A model generated the notes under the pieces. That model saw only the letters and a program-made list of their open reading frames with translations. It ran no database searches and was not told where the DNA came from. Shown here piece after piece: positions 50,133 through 58,157 of a DNA stretch of 64,000 nt (position 1 is its first letter; each line of letters begins with the position of its first letter). The DNA is taken from NCBI GenBank assembly GCA_037200525.1, contig JBBCGG010000001.1, forward strand, positions 4,828,501-4,892,500. The letters run 5' to 3'. The stretch comes from Methylocella sp. (GTDB lineage: Bacteria > Pseudomonadota > Alphaproteobacteria > Rhizobiales > Beijerinckiaceae). The position numbers and the translations under genes are program-made.

Positions 50133-50960
50133 CTATGCGAGGGCAGCTATGGGAGGGATCGAGACACCCTTCAACGCAGCCACGATAATGTCGCGAAGCT
50201 TGCCCTTAGCCTTATCAGGCTCCTTCGAAAGATCAGCCGCCTTCAGGTAGTCCGACACCTTCTTTTCAAATTCGGTGTTCCGGTAGCACTCGCCAAGAAA
50301 CTTTCGCGTTTCGGCGTGGAGGCTGGTCTCTGTCGAATCAGGAATGTATGGATCTTCTGGCGAGTCATCCACGTACACTGACATCGACACTAATGTACCA
50401 TCAGGATTGATGACCGTCTTGCTAGCGCTAGCAAGACGCTTTTGCGCTTCCCTATCACGTCGAGCAAGCTCGGCCTCTGATAGCGGTTTTTTGAACTTTG
50501 ATCGCTTTTCTTTCCAAATGAGCTGGAGCGATCGGCTATCGGTCCTTAATAAAACCTCGTGCGCAACCTCTGGCTCGCCCCCGAAACCGATCAAGGCGAC
50601 GCGGTCATGGCCATTGAACTTTAGCCCGGTGCCGTCCGCCCACTCGCCGAATTTAGCATTGCTTTTAAATTTCAGGCGAGCTTCGTAAAACGCCTTTGCT
50701 ATCTCTAGCGTGCCGTCCGCCCATTCGTGAATCCCGGCTTGCGATCGGTCGATGCCTTTTTTGATGCGCTCGACGATCGCGGCGAGCTCAGCCTTGTTTG
50801 CTTCCGCCGCCTTAGCATCCTCTTCCCGCGCGTTTGCTTCCTTGTCTGCTAGTAGCTTGGCCTTCGCTTTCGCCGCATCAGCAGCTATCTTACGTTTAGC
50901 GTCCGCCTTTTCCTTGGCTAGCTTGGCCTTGTCTTCAACGGACAATTTAAGTTTGGCCAT
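50133..50960 (-). CDS. Coiled-coil protein of the element, unknown
   Basis: A 275-residue protein. Residues 1-60 are an Ala/Lys/Glu-rich coiled coil (KAKLAKEKADAKRKIAAD). Then comes a distinct domain with IDRSQAGIHEWADGTLEIAKAF, and a repeat-like FGEWADGTGLKF. It resembles unassigned phage-associated proteins with a HEWADGT-type helix. It has a good AAAGGAAG ribosome site. It is transcribed left, opposite the flanking cargo genes. A 20-bp palindrome (TCTTGCTAGCGCTAGCAAGA) lies inside the coding sequence. Confidence 0.55.
   Translation of the reverse strand: MAKLKLSVEDKAKLAKEKADAKRKIAADAAKAKAKLLADKEANAREEDAKAAEANKAELAAIVERIKKGIDRSQAGIHEWADGTLEIAKAFYEARLKFKSNAKFGEWADGTGLKFNGHDRVALIGFGGEPEVAHEVLLRTDSRSLQLIWKEKRSKFKKPLSEAELARRDREAQKRLASASKTVINPDGTLVSMSVYVDDSPEDPYIPDSTETSLHAETRKFLGECYRNTEFEKKVSDYLKAADLSKEPDKAKGKLRDIIVAALKGVSIPPIAALA
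50414..50434. repeat. Palindrome, copy 1 of 2
   Basis: CCGTCTTGCTAGCGCTAGCAA contains the perfect 16-bp palindrome TTGCTAGCGCTAGCAA (50419-50434). The same 21 bases recur at 63503-63523. Here they are inside the coiled-coil gene. Confidence 0.7.
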
Positions 50961-51082
50961 TGGCGCTTCCTTTCATTTTCATTTGATAAAAGAGAATACG
51001 CCTCAAAACTTTGGTAATATTTCGATCACGGAAAGTTTACAAAAAGCGGCGCGATAGGCCGCACCCATGCGCGGAGATTACC

Positions 51083-51652
51083 ATGAGCCTTTTTGATGAT
51101 TTGAATGCTGCGTTTAAGACATGGCGCGATGCTTATTTCGAGGAGCGCCGGTCTGCGGCGAGTTTCTCGAGCAAATTTGCTAAGGGCCTCCAAACCTATA
51201 TCGGAGCACCGGATACCTTTCCGCGATGGTTCCAAGACCCAATACAACAGCGATATGTTAAGACAGCTGCATTGGTTGAAAAACAAGGTGGCCAATATGA
51301 GGCTGTAGAAAAAACAAATCCTTTCGAATTAGTTCAAAAAGAACAAGATGGATATTGGTCCTTCGCCATTCAGGTGGCGTTAGAAGTGGATGCAAATACA
51401 TATCCAAAACAGTACTTCGGTATACCTATCCATTTTATCATAGATGCTGAGTACGCAAGGATGAGAATAACTAGCAGGTCAGAAGGTGAATTTAATTTCC
51501 ATCTGACTGACGAAGCAAAGAACAGCGTAGTCTATGATTTTGTTGTCAAACTTTTGCTCGACATTTTCAAAGTAAATGCACCGGCGAAATTATTGAAAAA
51601 GTCGCCGTTCGGCTTCCTCGAATTTCCATTGCCTGATCCGTCCCGCTCTTGA
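51083..51652 (+). CDS. Unknown cargo protein
   Basis: A 189-residue protein (ATG at 51083 after a GGAG site). It has a helical N-terminal part (FDDLNAAFKTWRDAYFEE) and a beta-rich middle (WSFAIQVALEVDANTYPKQ, FGIPIHFIIDAEYARMRI), ending in a proline-rich tail. Base composition is AT-richer than the host genes, as expected for recent transfer. Family not recognised. Confidence 0.5.
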   Translation: MSLFDDLNAAFKTWRDAYFEERRSAASFSSKFAKGLQTYIGAPDTFPRWFQDPIQQRYVKTAALVEKQGGQYEAVEKTNPFELVQKEQDGYWSFAIQVALEVDANTYPKQYFGIPIHFIIDAEYARMRITSRSEGEFNFHLTDEAKNSVVYDFVVKLLLDIFKVNAPAKLLKKSPFGFLEFPLPDPSRS

Positions 51653-51695
51653 GTACGCCATGATCAGGAAACGCATTTCAAGCCAAGGTGGAATT

Positions 51696-52178
51696 ATGTT
51701 GGATGAATTCTCTAAGTACGCCGTTATTGCCCAAGCTATCGTTGCATCAATTGCTCTTCTTTTTATCCTTTTTCAAATCTGGTCTCAGCGTCACGAAAAT
51801 AGAAAATGGAAGACACTCGATATTTGCGCACAATACGAGTTCAATGAAAACGTAAATACTGCGGCGACAACCGTCCGAACGGCCTTTGCAAAGGAAATTC
51901 CAAATCCAGACGACTGCAAAAATGCGACGATCGTATTAAACTATTTAGACGGGATCGCAATCGGCATTCGGCAAGGGCTTTATATTGAGACTCTCGCTCG
52001 AGATCATCTAAAAGAGATCGTCAGTTTTTATGTTTCAAAGATTTTGAACGACAGCTTCTGCACTGACTTGCGTCTCGATAAAAGACATTTTTATCGCGTC
52101 ATAGAAATGGACAAAAAATGGTTAGCCAGCGAACCTTTTTATAGTTCCAAATGGTTTCGTTTCTGGAAGTGGTGGTGA
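51696..52178 (+). CDS. DUF4760-like membrane-anchored protein
   Basis: A 160-residue protein: an N-terminal membrane helix (YAVIAQAIVASIALLFILFQIW) then a cytoplasmic domain beginning KTLDICAQYEFNENVNTAA, with LNYLDGIAIGIRQGLY, a signature I associate with DUF4760. It ends WFRFWKWW. Its function is unknown. It starts about 43 bases after the stop of the preceding gene, so the two probably form one transcript. Confidence 0.6.
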   Translation: MLDEFSKYAVIAQAIVASIALLFILFQIWSQRHENRKWKTLDICAQYEFNENVNTAATTVRTAFAKEIPNPDDCKNATIVLNYLDGIAIGIRQGLYIETLARDHLKEIVSFYVSKILNDSFCTDLRLDKRHFYRVIEMDKKWLASEPFYSSKWFRFWKWW

Positions 52179-52383
52179 TCGCATGTTTTTCGCCCGCCCG
52201 GCGATGGGAGAGGACTGTGGTTTCGACGGATCGCGCTACGGTTGGGCTGGGCTAGCGCCCTCGCACGCCTAGCCCCCATTAAAATTGGGCCGAGAGCCTA
52301 TCCGCTGTACGGGCAACCGGACTCGACAACCTCCACCATTCCGCTATAGAACAAAACACGAACATAAGTTTGAGGAGGCGTAA

Positions 52384-52722
52384 GTGTCGAGGCGCGATCG
52401 GAAGATGAGTTACCCAAGCGGGCCGGACGCCGCTGAAGCGGTGCGCTCGCTACGGGAATGTTGGCACGCCGTTATTCGCGCGACCGGCGATCTAAAGCTC
52501 GACAGCCCTCTCGCGCAGGCTGCGAATGAGTTTGTGAGTTCACTCCATCGCCTCGGCTTCTTGTTTACGGGCGAACGCGATTATTTCCATGGCAGCGGCG
52601 CAGGATCGACGGAGAGCCAAAGGGAATATGAAGCGCAAAAACGGAAGCGAGAAGCTGGCGAGCTTTCGTGGATTCAGCCGGAAGTCCTGCCGCGCGAGCC
52701 GGACAAAGAAAAAGGCCGCTGA
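52384..52722 (+). CDS. Small unknown protein
   Basis: A 112-residue protein starting with GTG after a strong GAGGAGG site. A helical N-terminal half (AAEAVRSLRECWHAVIRATG) precedes FVSSLHRLGFLFTGERDYFHG and a charged tail. No family recognised. Its 3' end overlaps the minus-strand terminator hairpin at 52713-52740. Confidence 0.5.
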   Translation: MSRRDRKMSYPSGPDAAEAVRSLRECWHAVIRATGDLKLDSPLAQAANEFVSSLHRLGFLFTGERDYFHGSGAGSTESQREYEAQKRKREAGELSWIQPEVLPREPDKEKGR

Positions 52723-52740
52723 GCAATGAGCTAGCGGCCT
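52707..52740 (-). terminator. Intrinsic terminator of the leftward phage operon
   Basis: AGGCCGCT/AGCGGCCT is a perfect 8-bp stem with a 12-base loop, followed on the minus strand by TTTTTC. It lies 25 bases after the last leftward gene (stop at 52765) and is the likely end of the leftward transcript. Confidence 0.75.
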
Positions 52741-52764
52741 AGGGATCGGGCAGACAGGGAAAGG

Positions 52765-53277
52765 TCAGGCTGTTGCTTTCTCTTTTTTCGCGAGTTGGAA
52801 AGCGAGCGGTGCACCATCCTTGGGCTCGATACGGGAAAGCGTGAAGCCATCAGCGCGATCGAAGCGCGACTCAAGATAGCGGAACACGCCGTTGAGCGCC
52901 TTCGGCTCGCATCCGAGTTCAGCGGCGAGAGAAGTGGCCGGCACCGGTGCGTCTAAGCTCTTCGCGAGCAAGGTAACGAATTTTTCTCTTTGTGACCCTT
53001 GGGTCAAAACGATCGCCAATTTGAGAGCGGCGATCGGATCGCTCGGCGTGGGCTTCGTGATCGTGATCTTAGCAGTGATGAATGGAGCGGGCTTCTCGGC
53101 CTCAGAGGCTTTGGCGACCGTCTTAGCGTTCGGCGCAGCGGCCTTCTCCTTCTTCGCGGCATTTGCGGCAATGATTTTCGAGGTGATGCCTGCCGCGATC
53201 TTCTTGGGCGTGACCTTCGCGCTCTCGGCGAGGGAAGCAAGGTCGGTGGCGGAGGAAGCTGTGGGGATTGCCGTCAT
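52765..53277 (-). CDS. Unknown protein with Ala/Lys-rich linker
   Basis: A 170-residue protein with a low-complexity Ala/Lys/Pro-rich N-terminal half (residues 1-90) and a C-terminal winged-helix-like part (LVTLLAKSLDAPVPATSLAAELGCE, then RYLESRFDRADGFTLSRI). It may bind DNA or RNA. GGAGAAAC ribosome site. Last gene of the leftward block. A damaged duplicate of its 3' end lies upstream at 53681-53740. Confidence 0.55.
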   Translation of the reverse strand: MTAIPTASSATDLASLAESAKVTPKKIAAGITSKIIAANAAKKEKAAAPNAKTVAKASEAEKPAPFITAKITITKPTPSDPIAALKLAIVLTQGSQREKFVTLLAKSLDAPVPATSLAAELGCEPKALNGVFRYLESRFDRADGFTLSRIEPKDGAPLAFQLAKKEKATA

Positions 53278-53440
53278 TTTGTTTCTCCGGTTTAGAGTTT
53301 CACAGAAAAATTCTGTAGCTCGTTTTTACGCCATCCGGCACCGAACGAAACAAAATAGTCACAACGTATGATCGATAAATCCAACCGTCATTTAGGTCAT
53401 GACGTTATGTCCCCAATGAGCAAGCAGGTTCCTCTGAGGG

Positions 53441-53653
53441 CTAAAGCGATGAGAGGTCAATCCACTCCATGCCAGTCTCTTTGGTCACCCGGCACGCGAC
53501 GACGGCCATCGGATCGTTATCCGGTAGATCGGCGAGAAGCGTAGCGCGCTCGGAAAGCTCGGCAAGGCCGTAGGCTTTAAATTCTTTTTCACTTTTCAGG
53601 GTTCGGAGTACATCGCCAGTCTTTAAATTCGTGACGTTCCACCACGTGGTCAT
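53441..53653 (-). CDS. Small unknown protein
   Basis: A 70-residue protein (ATG at 53653) starting TTWWNVTNLKTGDVL, with a helical ELSERATLLADLPD and a beta-rich end. No family. It sits between the NusG-like gene and the Ala/Lys-rich gene and is co-directional with both. Confidence 0.45.
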   Translation of the reverse strand: MTTWWNVTNLKTGDVLRTLKSEKEFKAYGLAELSERATLLADLPDNDPMAVVACRVTKETGMEWIDLSSL

Positions 53654-53680
53654 GGTCGTTCTCTGTGAAAAAAGCACCGG

Positions 53681-53740
53681 GGTCAGGCGTTTTGCTTTTC
53701 TTTTTTCACGAGTTGAACGCGGGCGGTTCGTCATCGTAGG
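53681..53740 (-). pseudogene. Decayed duplicate of the 52765 gene 3' end
   Basis: On the minus strand this segment encodes QLVKKEKQNA then stop, matching the intact gene end QLAKKEKATA then stop, with the preceding APLAF matched by PPAF one base out of frame. The two DNA stretches align almost base for base. It is a remnant of a local duplication, now only about 60 bases. Confidence 0.65.
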
Positions 53741-53785
53741 CTTGGTAAGAAAAATCCCAAAGCCATTTGCGTCTGCCGCTCTGCG

Positions 53786-54328
53786 TCAAACTAGCTCAAC
53801 ATCAGCGCGTGCAACCTCCACAGATCGCTCACCGCCAAGCACGTTGAATAAAATCCTAAGCCGGTCATGAGCGCAGGCTGTCTCTGTGATTCCTTCGAGG
53901 CCGCAAAAGGCGCTACCCTGAAGGAAGCGGACACGCGAGCCGCTCGGGATGATGGGGATGGGGTGGAAGATTTTCTCGTCTGGGTTTTTCAACGGCTCAT
54001 TCCAAACCCACTCCTCATCCGTACCAGCCCAAAGGGCATCCTCGAAATCGATAGGAAGGACGGCAGGCCTAATTCTATCAGACAGGAGTATGTGATTGAG
54101 ACCTGTGATGAATCTTAGATCATAGGTATTCACCATGTCATTGGGAATTTTATAGAAGACATAGGAAGGGAAGAGTGGGGCCAATCGTGACTGTGGTTGA
54201 TTGCGAGAAGTGAAAGTGTGCTTAATGAGGGGACAAAATGCCTCGATCTGTTTTCGCAACCGCAATTCGCTGATCACGCGACGCTCTTGGCCTGAATAAG
54301 TCTGCATCACACCCAAACCTACTGGCAT
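53786..54328 (-). CDS. NusG-like transcription antiterminator paralogue
   Basis: A 180-residue protein with a NusG N-terminal domain (MQTYSGQERRVISELRLRKQ, FPSYVFYKI) and a C-terminal KOW domain (GSRVRFLQGSAFCGLEGI..). Specialised NusG paralogues such as RfaH or LoaP bind paused RNA polymerase and let it read through terminators in long horizontally acquired operons. It has a strong GGAGGAA ribosome site. It lies 48 bases after the tail protein D gene. Strong hairpins upstream of that gene are possible targets. Confidence 0.8.
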   Translation of the reverse strand: MPVGLGVMQTYSGQERRVISELRLRKQIEAFCPLIKHTFTSRNQPQSRLAPLFPSYVFYKIPNDMVNTYDLRFITGLNHILLSDRIRPAVLPIDFEDALWAGTDEEWVWNEPLKNPDEKIFHPIPIIPSGSRVRFLQGSAFCGLEGITETACAHDRLRILFNVLGGERSVEVARADVELV

Positions 54329-54376
54329 TTGCGTTCCTCCGTGGAGTAAGGTTATGCCGCTGCTTCTGATAGGCCA

Positions 54377-55492
54377 TTATTGCCCGGTGCTCTCGCCGCC
54401 CGTTTCCTTCTCGCCGTCGCCGGTGTCTGATTCCGATGTTGACCCTTCCGAGTTGGAGGGAGGGGGCACTGGGTTATATTGTGAAACTTGGAGGGTGGTG
54501 ATGTAGCCGCTATTGCGATCGAAGGAATGAATGGCCTCGACAATCGTATATTGACCATCAATGCCAGGCCGGGCTCCGGTCAGCGTAACGACACCCATCG
54601 CTTGAGCCGAAGGCTCGCCGATGATCGTGATCGTTCCACCGCTCTTCTCCCAATCCGAAGAACGCTGATTTGAGTCTGATTGATTTTGCGCTTGGGCTTG
54701 CGTCGGCGCGACAAACTTATGGTTCAAAGCGGCGGAAGGATCACCTGTCCCGCCCAATGTTGAGGGCTCATAGTTCCAGAGCGCCTTGTCGGTGTCGTAC
54801 CAGGAGGTAGTGAACTTCGCATATTGCGCAGTTTGATAAGCCGGGACCAACGCCCAGTTTATAACATTTTGGCCGACGACCGCTTGTACATCAGGCATCG
54901 CTTCGCCGGACGCCGACTGTTGCGAAGTTTGATATTGGAAGACAACTTGGTTGCCTTGTATCTTCATTACCGCGCCGAATTGGCGCGCTGTTCGATGCCC
55001 CCAGGCTTTAAAATCTTCGTTATGCGCGCTCCAATAGTCACGCATCACGCTTCCGAGGCCGGGCGGCATACTCACGGTCAAACCAGCAGCAGCACCGAAT
55101 TTCGTCGCGGCATCCAAGAAGGATGAATTATCCGCATGCATTCCGAGCGTGGACTTTATGCCCCCAGAAGGACTGGAGGAAATACCGCTGATAATAAGAA
55201 GGCGACCGCCATTGCGTGAGCCTTTCGACAATGGCTCATCTACATAGCCGCTGAAGGATTCAACGGCACCGGTGTCTAGCCAGCCTATGCCACAAACGAT
55301 TGTCGCCGACGCGTTAGGGGGCATTTGTAGCTGGCCGTACTCGTCGTCCAGCGTTATCTCGCATGTGTCCGCGCCGTCGAGAGTGGAAGTGATGACAAGC
55401 TTGATAAGATATCGGTTGAAAATTTCGGTGCAATCGACGCCGTTGATGCTGAAGTAGAAGGTCGCGGGCGGCTGGTGGAGTATCGCGTCCAT
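54377..55492 (-). CDS. Phage late control D (tail hub) family protein
   Basis: A 371-residue protein resembling phage P2 gpD-type baseplate/tail hub proteins: a beta domain from ATFYFSINGVDC to CEITLDDEYGQL, then ESFSGYVDE, and a later MRDYWSAHNEDFKAWGHRTA. Its C-terminus is Pro/Ser/Glu-rich (PPPSNSEGSTSESD). I chose ATG 55492; a GTG three codons upstream is possible. No other tail genes are nearby, which is unusual. Confidence 0.75.
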   Translation of the reverse strand: MDAILHQPPATFYFSINGVDCTEIFNRYLIKLVITSTLDGADTCEITLDDEYGQLQMPPNASATIVCGIGWLDTGAVESFSGYVDEPLSKGSRNGGRLLIISGISSSPSGGIKSTLGMHADNSSFLDAATKFGAAAGLTVSMPPGLGSVMRDYWSAHNEDFKAWGHRTARQFGAVMKIQGNQVVFQYQTSQQSASGEAMPDVQAVVGQNVINWALVPAYQTAQYAKFTTSWYDTDKALWNYEPSTLGGTGDPSAALNHKFVAPTQAQAQNQSDSNQRSSDWEKSGGTITIIGEPSAQAMGVVTLTGARPGIDGQYTIVEAIHSFDRNSGYITTLQVSQYNPVPPPSNSEGSTSESDTGDGEKETGGESTGQ

Positions 55493-55519
55493 TATCTGCA
55501 CCTATGAAAAAGCGGACAT

Positions 55520-55575
55520 ATAAAAATCGCGCGACGCTGGAGCTGGGAGAGGATCAAACCCACCCAGCGTCGCGC
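55520..55575 (-). terminator. Strong hairpin terminator before the tail protein D gene
   Basis: GCGCGACGCTGG and CCAGCGTCGCGC (12 bp, perfect) form a stem with a 23-base loop; the minus strand continues ATTTTTATATG. It stands 30 bases upstream of the tail protein D start, so leftward transcription needs read-through or a new promoter. A second hairpin (GCGCAGGCGA/TCGCCTGCGC) lies at about 55677-55720. Confidence 0.75.
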
Positions 55576-55758
55576 TGCCCTTTCAAATGCCCGATCCGTG
55601 AAAGGAAAAAGCGGACCAAAGCATTTTGGACACCGCCGCTGGCTTGACGGAACAGCGACGGGAACTGAAACCGAACGCGCAGGCGAAGGGAGCATCCCAA
55701 CAACCCTCGCCTGCGCTGAGCCTCTTGGTGGGAGAAGCACCAGGAGAAAACAAAATCG

Positions 55759-56025
55759 CTAGCAAACGAAAACTCCACTGCTGTGAGCTGTTTCGCTATC
55801 GGTCACGGTCGTGACCTTCGAAATATAGACGCCATCACTTTTCTCGTGATTTAGGTTGGCGTCATCGATCTCAAAAACTTTGCTGGCCGGATCGGTGCGC
55901 TGGGATAGCCATTGCGCTTCATCGCGGGCCTGCGACAGGAGTTCGAATTGAAGGGTGGCGTCTGCGGGTTGGAGGTGGCCCTTATGAATTCGACGGATAT
56001 CGAAATGGGAACGAGTGATTTTCAT
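55759..56025 (-). CDS. Small unknown protein
   Basis: An 88-residue protein: basic start (KITRSHFDIRRIHKGH), helical LLSQARDEAQWLSQRT, beta-rich end. Ribosome site AGAGG. It starts 9 bases after the stop of the next upstream gene, so the pair is co-translated. No family recognised. Confidence 0.5.
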   Translation of the reverse strand: MKITRSHFDIRRIHKGHLQPADATLQFELLSQARDEAQWLSQRTDPASKVFEIDDANLNHEKSDGVYISKVTTVTDSETAHSSGVFVC

Positions 56026-56034
56026 TGGATGCCT

Positions 56035-56265
56035 CTATGCCGGTACAAGCTTCACGAAGACACCCTGATAGGGGACGGCATCGCGTGGCCCGAGAAATCC
56101 GAGGGGTGAAAGTTTGGTATTTTTAGCCGCAGCGATCGCTTGCTCTCGCGTCGGATAGGTGCCAACTTTTTCGTTGTGCTCAGAATAATCGTTGATTGGT
56201 ACGTAAGGGGACTCAACAGGATAGATCGCCTCAGCTCTTTTTCTGATCCAGACTTCCCATTTCAT
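56035..56265 (-). CDS. Small unknown protein
   Basis: A 76-residue protein: MKWEVWIRKRAEAIYPV, then YPTREQAIAAAKNTK, a short alpha/beta fold of about DUF length. Ribosome site GGGGA. It lies between the S49 protease and the next small gene, in the same direction. Confidence 0.5.
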   Translation of the reverse strand: MKWEVWIRKRAEAIYPVESPYVPINDYSEHNEKVGTYPTREQAIAAAKNTKLSPLGFLGPRDAVPYQGVFVKLVPA

Positions 56266-56303
56266 TTTGAATCCCCTTTCAGGTTTGTGTGGCCGTGGGC
56301 GCG

Positions 56304-57842
56304 TTACTTCGTGGGCGAGAACTCGTTTTTATGCCGCTGCGCGATCGCTTCGCCCGCCTGCGCCTGGGTGCGTTCGTCGGCGGTCAGAGTGTCGAATGTT
56401 TTGACGCGTGAGGAGGTGCCGCCGAAGGCGCTTTGGTTGACGTAAGATGCAACATCGATTTTGTTTCCTTCTTCGTCGCAAATCGCGTCGTCGTCATCGT
56501 CGCCTTCGGGGTCGCAATCTTCGTCGTCCGCTTTCGCTTTGGATGCGTCGTCATCCGCCTTTTTGTTCAAGTAGGCGGCTGAGTTGTAGTAGTCGAGGGA
56601 GGCGGGAAGGGGCTGGCCGCTGAGGAGGGCGGTGGCGATTGCCGCGCCGGCATTGTAGTCGGCATTGGTCTCTGTCCTTGGCGCTTTGCCGAGCAACCGG
56701 GCAGCTGCTTTTGCGCCGCGCTCTTCCGCGCTGAGCTTTTTTGCGGCTGGCTTAGCGACCGCAGTTACCTCGGTTGAAGGGGCTGCCTTAAGGGCATTTA
56801 CTGCGGCCTCCACACTTAGCTCTGTGTTGAAAGCGAGGTGCTGGGCGAGGGAAGCGCGGCCTTTTGCAGCGTCGCTCATCGTGATGGCCTTTACGCGCTG
56901 CTTAACAGCGGCGACGGTGGAGGCCTGCGCATCTTCCGCGCTGGCGGAGAGCTGCGAGCCCAAAGGCTTGGTGTTGGCGGTGTGGGGTGTATTAAAGACT
57001 GACATATATTCCTCCAACTCTCCGATTTCGTCGATGAGACCAAGGCTGATGGCTTCATCGCCCATGTATGTTGCTGCTTCAGTTGCTAGAACCTGATCGA
57101 GAGAAATCTTCCCGTCGCGCCCTTCTGCAACTTGACCCGCGAAAGCGAGGCGAAGTTCATCGACGCGGGCTTGAATGTCTGCCTTCGCGCTGTCCGATAG
57201 CGGCTCATATGGATTTCCATCGGCTTTTTTCTTGCCGGAGAAAATCATTGAGATTTTCAGGCCGAAGGATTTGAGGGCGGATGACATATCGCTGTGAGTT
57301 GATATGACGCCAATCGATCCAACTTCAGAGATTGGAGAGGCGATTATCTTATTGGCCTGCGCCGCTAACCAATAAGCGCCCGAACAGGCCATGCCGTTAA
57401 CGACAGCGGTCACTGGCTTCTGAGTTCGCACTCTTTGGATTACCGACGCCGTTGAATCGGTGCCGCTCGCGTAACCGCCAGGGCTATCAATGAGAAGGGC
57501 GATTTCTGTGACATTTGGATCGTCCGCTGCCCGTGAAATCTCGCTGCGCAAGCCTTCCTGAGAAGTCATGCCCCAAATGGAACCAAGGAAATCGCCGGAA
57601 GGGATGAGCATGCCGCTGATCGGGATGAGCGCAACGCCGTTCTCAATACGGTATGCGCCATACCGATCGCTGGACGGCTCGCCGCGCATCCGGTCGGCCT
57701 TTGCGGGCGTGAAAGTTTCGAAGGCTTTGGGCTCTTTCTGCCATTTTGCGAAGCTGGTTGCGAGCTTGTCAGCAAAAGACGTGTGGCACAAAAGCATTTC
57801 TGCCGAGATAGATGAAGTTGGTAATGCTGACTGCTCGTTCAT
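56304..57842 (-). CDS. Phage S49 capsid-type protease with scaffold-like tail
   Basis: A 512-residue S49 (SppA-like) serine peptidase. Residues 70-275 are the protease: LIDSPGGYASG, the nucleophile Ser154 in ACSGAYWLA, and one of the lysines of SGKKKADGNP (204-206) as general base. Residues 310-390 form an Ala-rich helical module, then an acidic stretch (DDEDCDPEGDDDDD) and a C-terminal helix. Phage proteases of this type, fused to a scaffold, mature the capsid. No capsid gene follows. Strong AAGGAG site. Confidence 0.88.
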   Translation of the reverse strand: MNEQSALPTSSISAEMLLCHTSFADKLATSFAKWQKEPKAFETFTPAKADRMRGEPSSDRYGAYRIENGVALIPISGMLIPSGDFLGSIWGMTSQEGLRSEISRAADDPNVTEIALLIDSPGGYASGTDSTASVIQRVRTQKPVTAVVNGMACSGAYWLAAQANKIIASPISEVGSIGVISTHSDMSSALKSFGLKISMIFSGKKKADGNPYEPLSDSAKADIQARVDELRLAFAGQVAEGRDGKISLDQVLATEAATYMGDEAISLGLIDEIGELEEYMSVFNTPHTANTKPLGSQLSASAEDAQASTVAAVKQRVKAITMSDAAKGRASLAQHLAFNTELSVEAAVNALKAAPSTEVTAVAKPAAKKLSAEERGAKAAARLLGKAPRTETNADYNAGAAIATALLSGQPLPASLDYYNSAAYLNKKADDDASKAKADDEDCDPEGDDDDDAICDEEGNKIDVASYVNQSAFGGTSSRVKTFDTLTADERTQAQAGEAIAQRHKNEFSPTK

Positions 57843-57851
57843 GTAGGCTCC

Positions 57852-58157
57852 TTATTTGCCCAGTAGCTTCTTGGCGCTGGCTGCGCCTTGCTGTTCTGGT
57901 GACAATTGATTTGGTCTCAAGCCGCCATCTGAACTGATCCTTGGCTTTTTATAGCTGGCCATTTCTTCGAAGAGCGTCGGTGCGCGCGGTTCAGCGGGCG
58001 CGGCCTTAATGGGGGCAGCGGCGAGCGTCGCAATCGCGTCGGCGGCAGACAGCTCGGTGTCGTATGCGAGAAATGACGCCAACTCTTCGCGGCCTTGGGC
58101 AGCGGTGCTCGTGATAATTTCCTTCATTCGATCTTTGGCGGCGGCTTGTTCGGTCAT
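57852..58157 (-). CDS. Stand-alone paralogue of the S49 scaffold tail
   Basis: A 101-residue protein that aligns with residues 313-386 of the neighbouring S49 protein: QGREELASFLAYDTELSAAD matches KGRASLAQHLAFNTELSVEA, and the ends SPEQQGAASAKKLLGK and SAEERGAKAAARLLGK correspond. It overlaps the upstream gene stop by ATGA and ends 9 bases before the S49 start. A separate scaffold unit is the simplest reading. Confidence 0.65.
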   Translation of the reverse strand: MTEQAAAKDRMKEIITSTAAQGREELASFLAYDTELSAADAIATLAAAPIKAAPAEPRAPTLFEEMASYKKPRISSDGGLRPNQLSPEQQGAASAKKLLGK

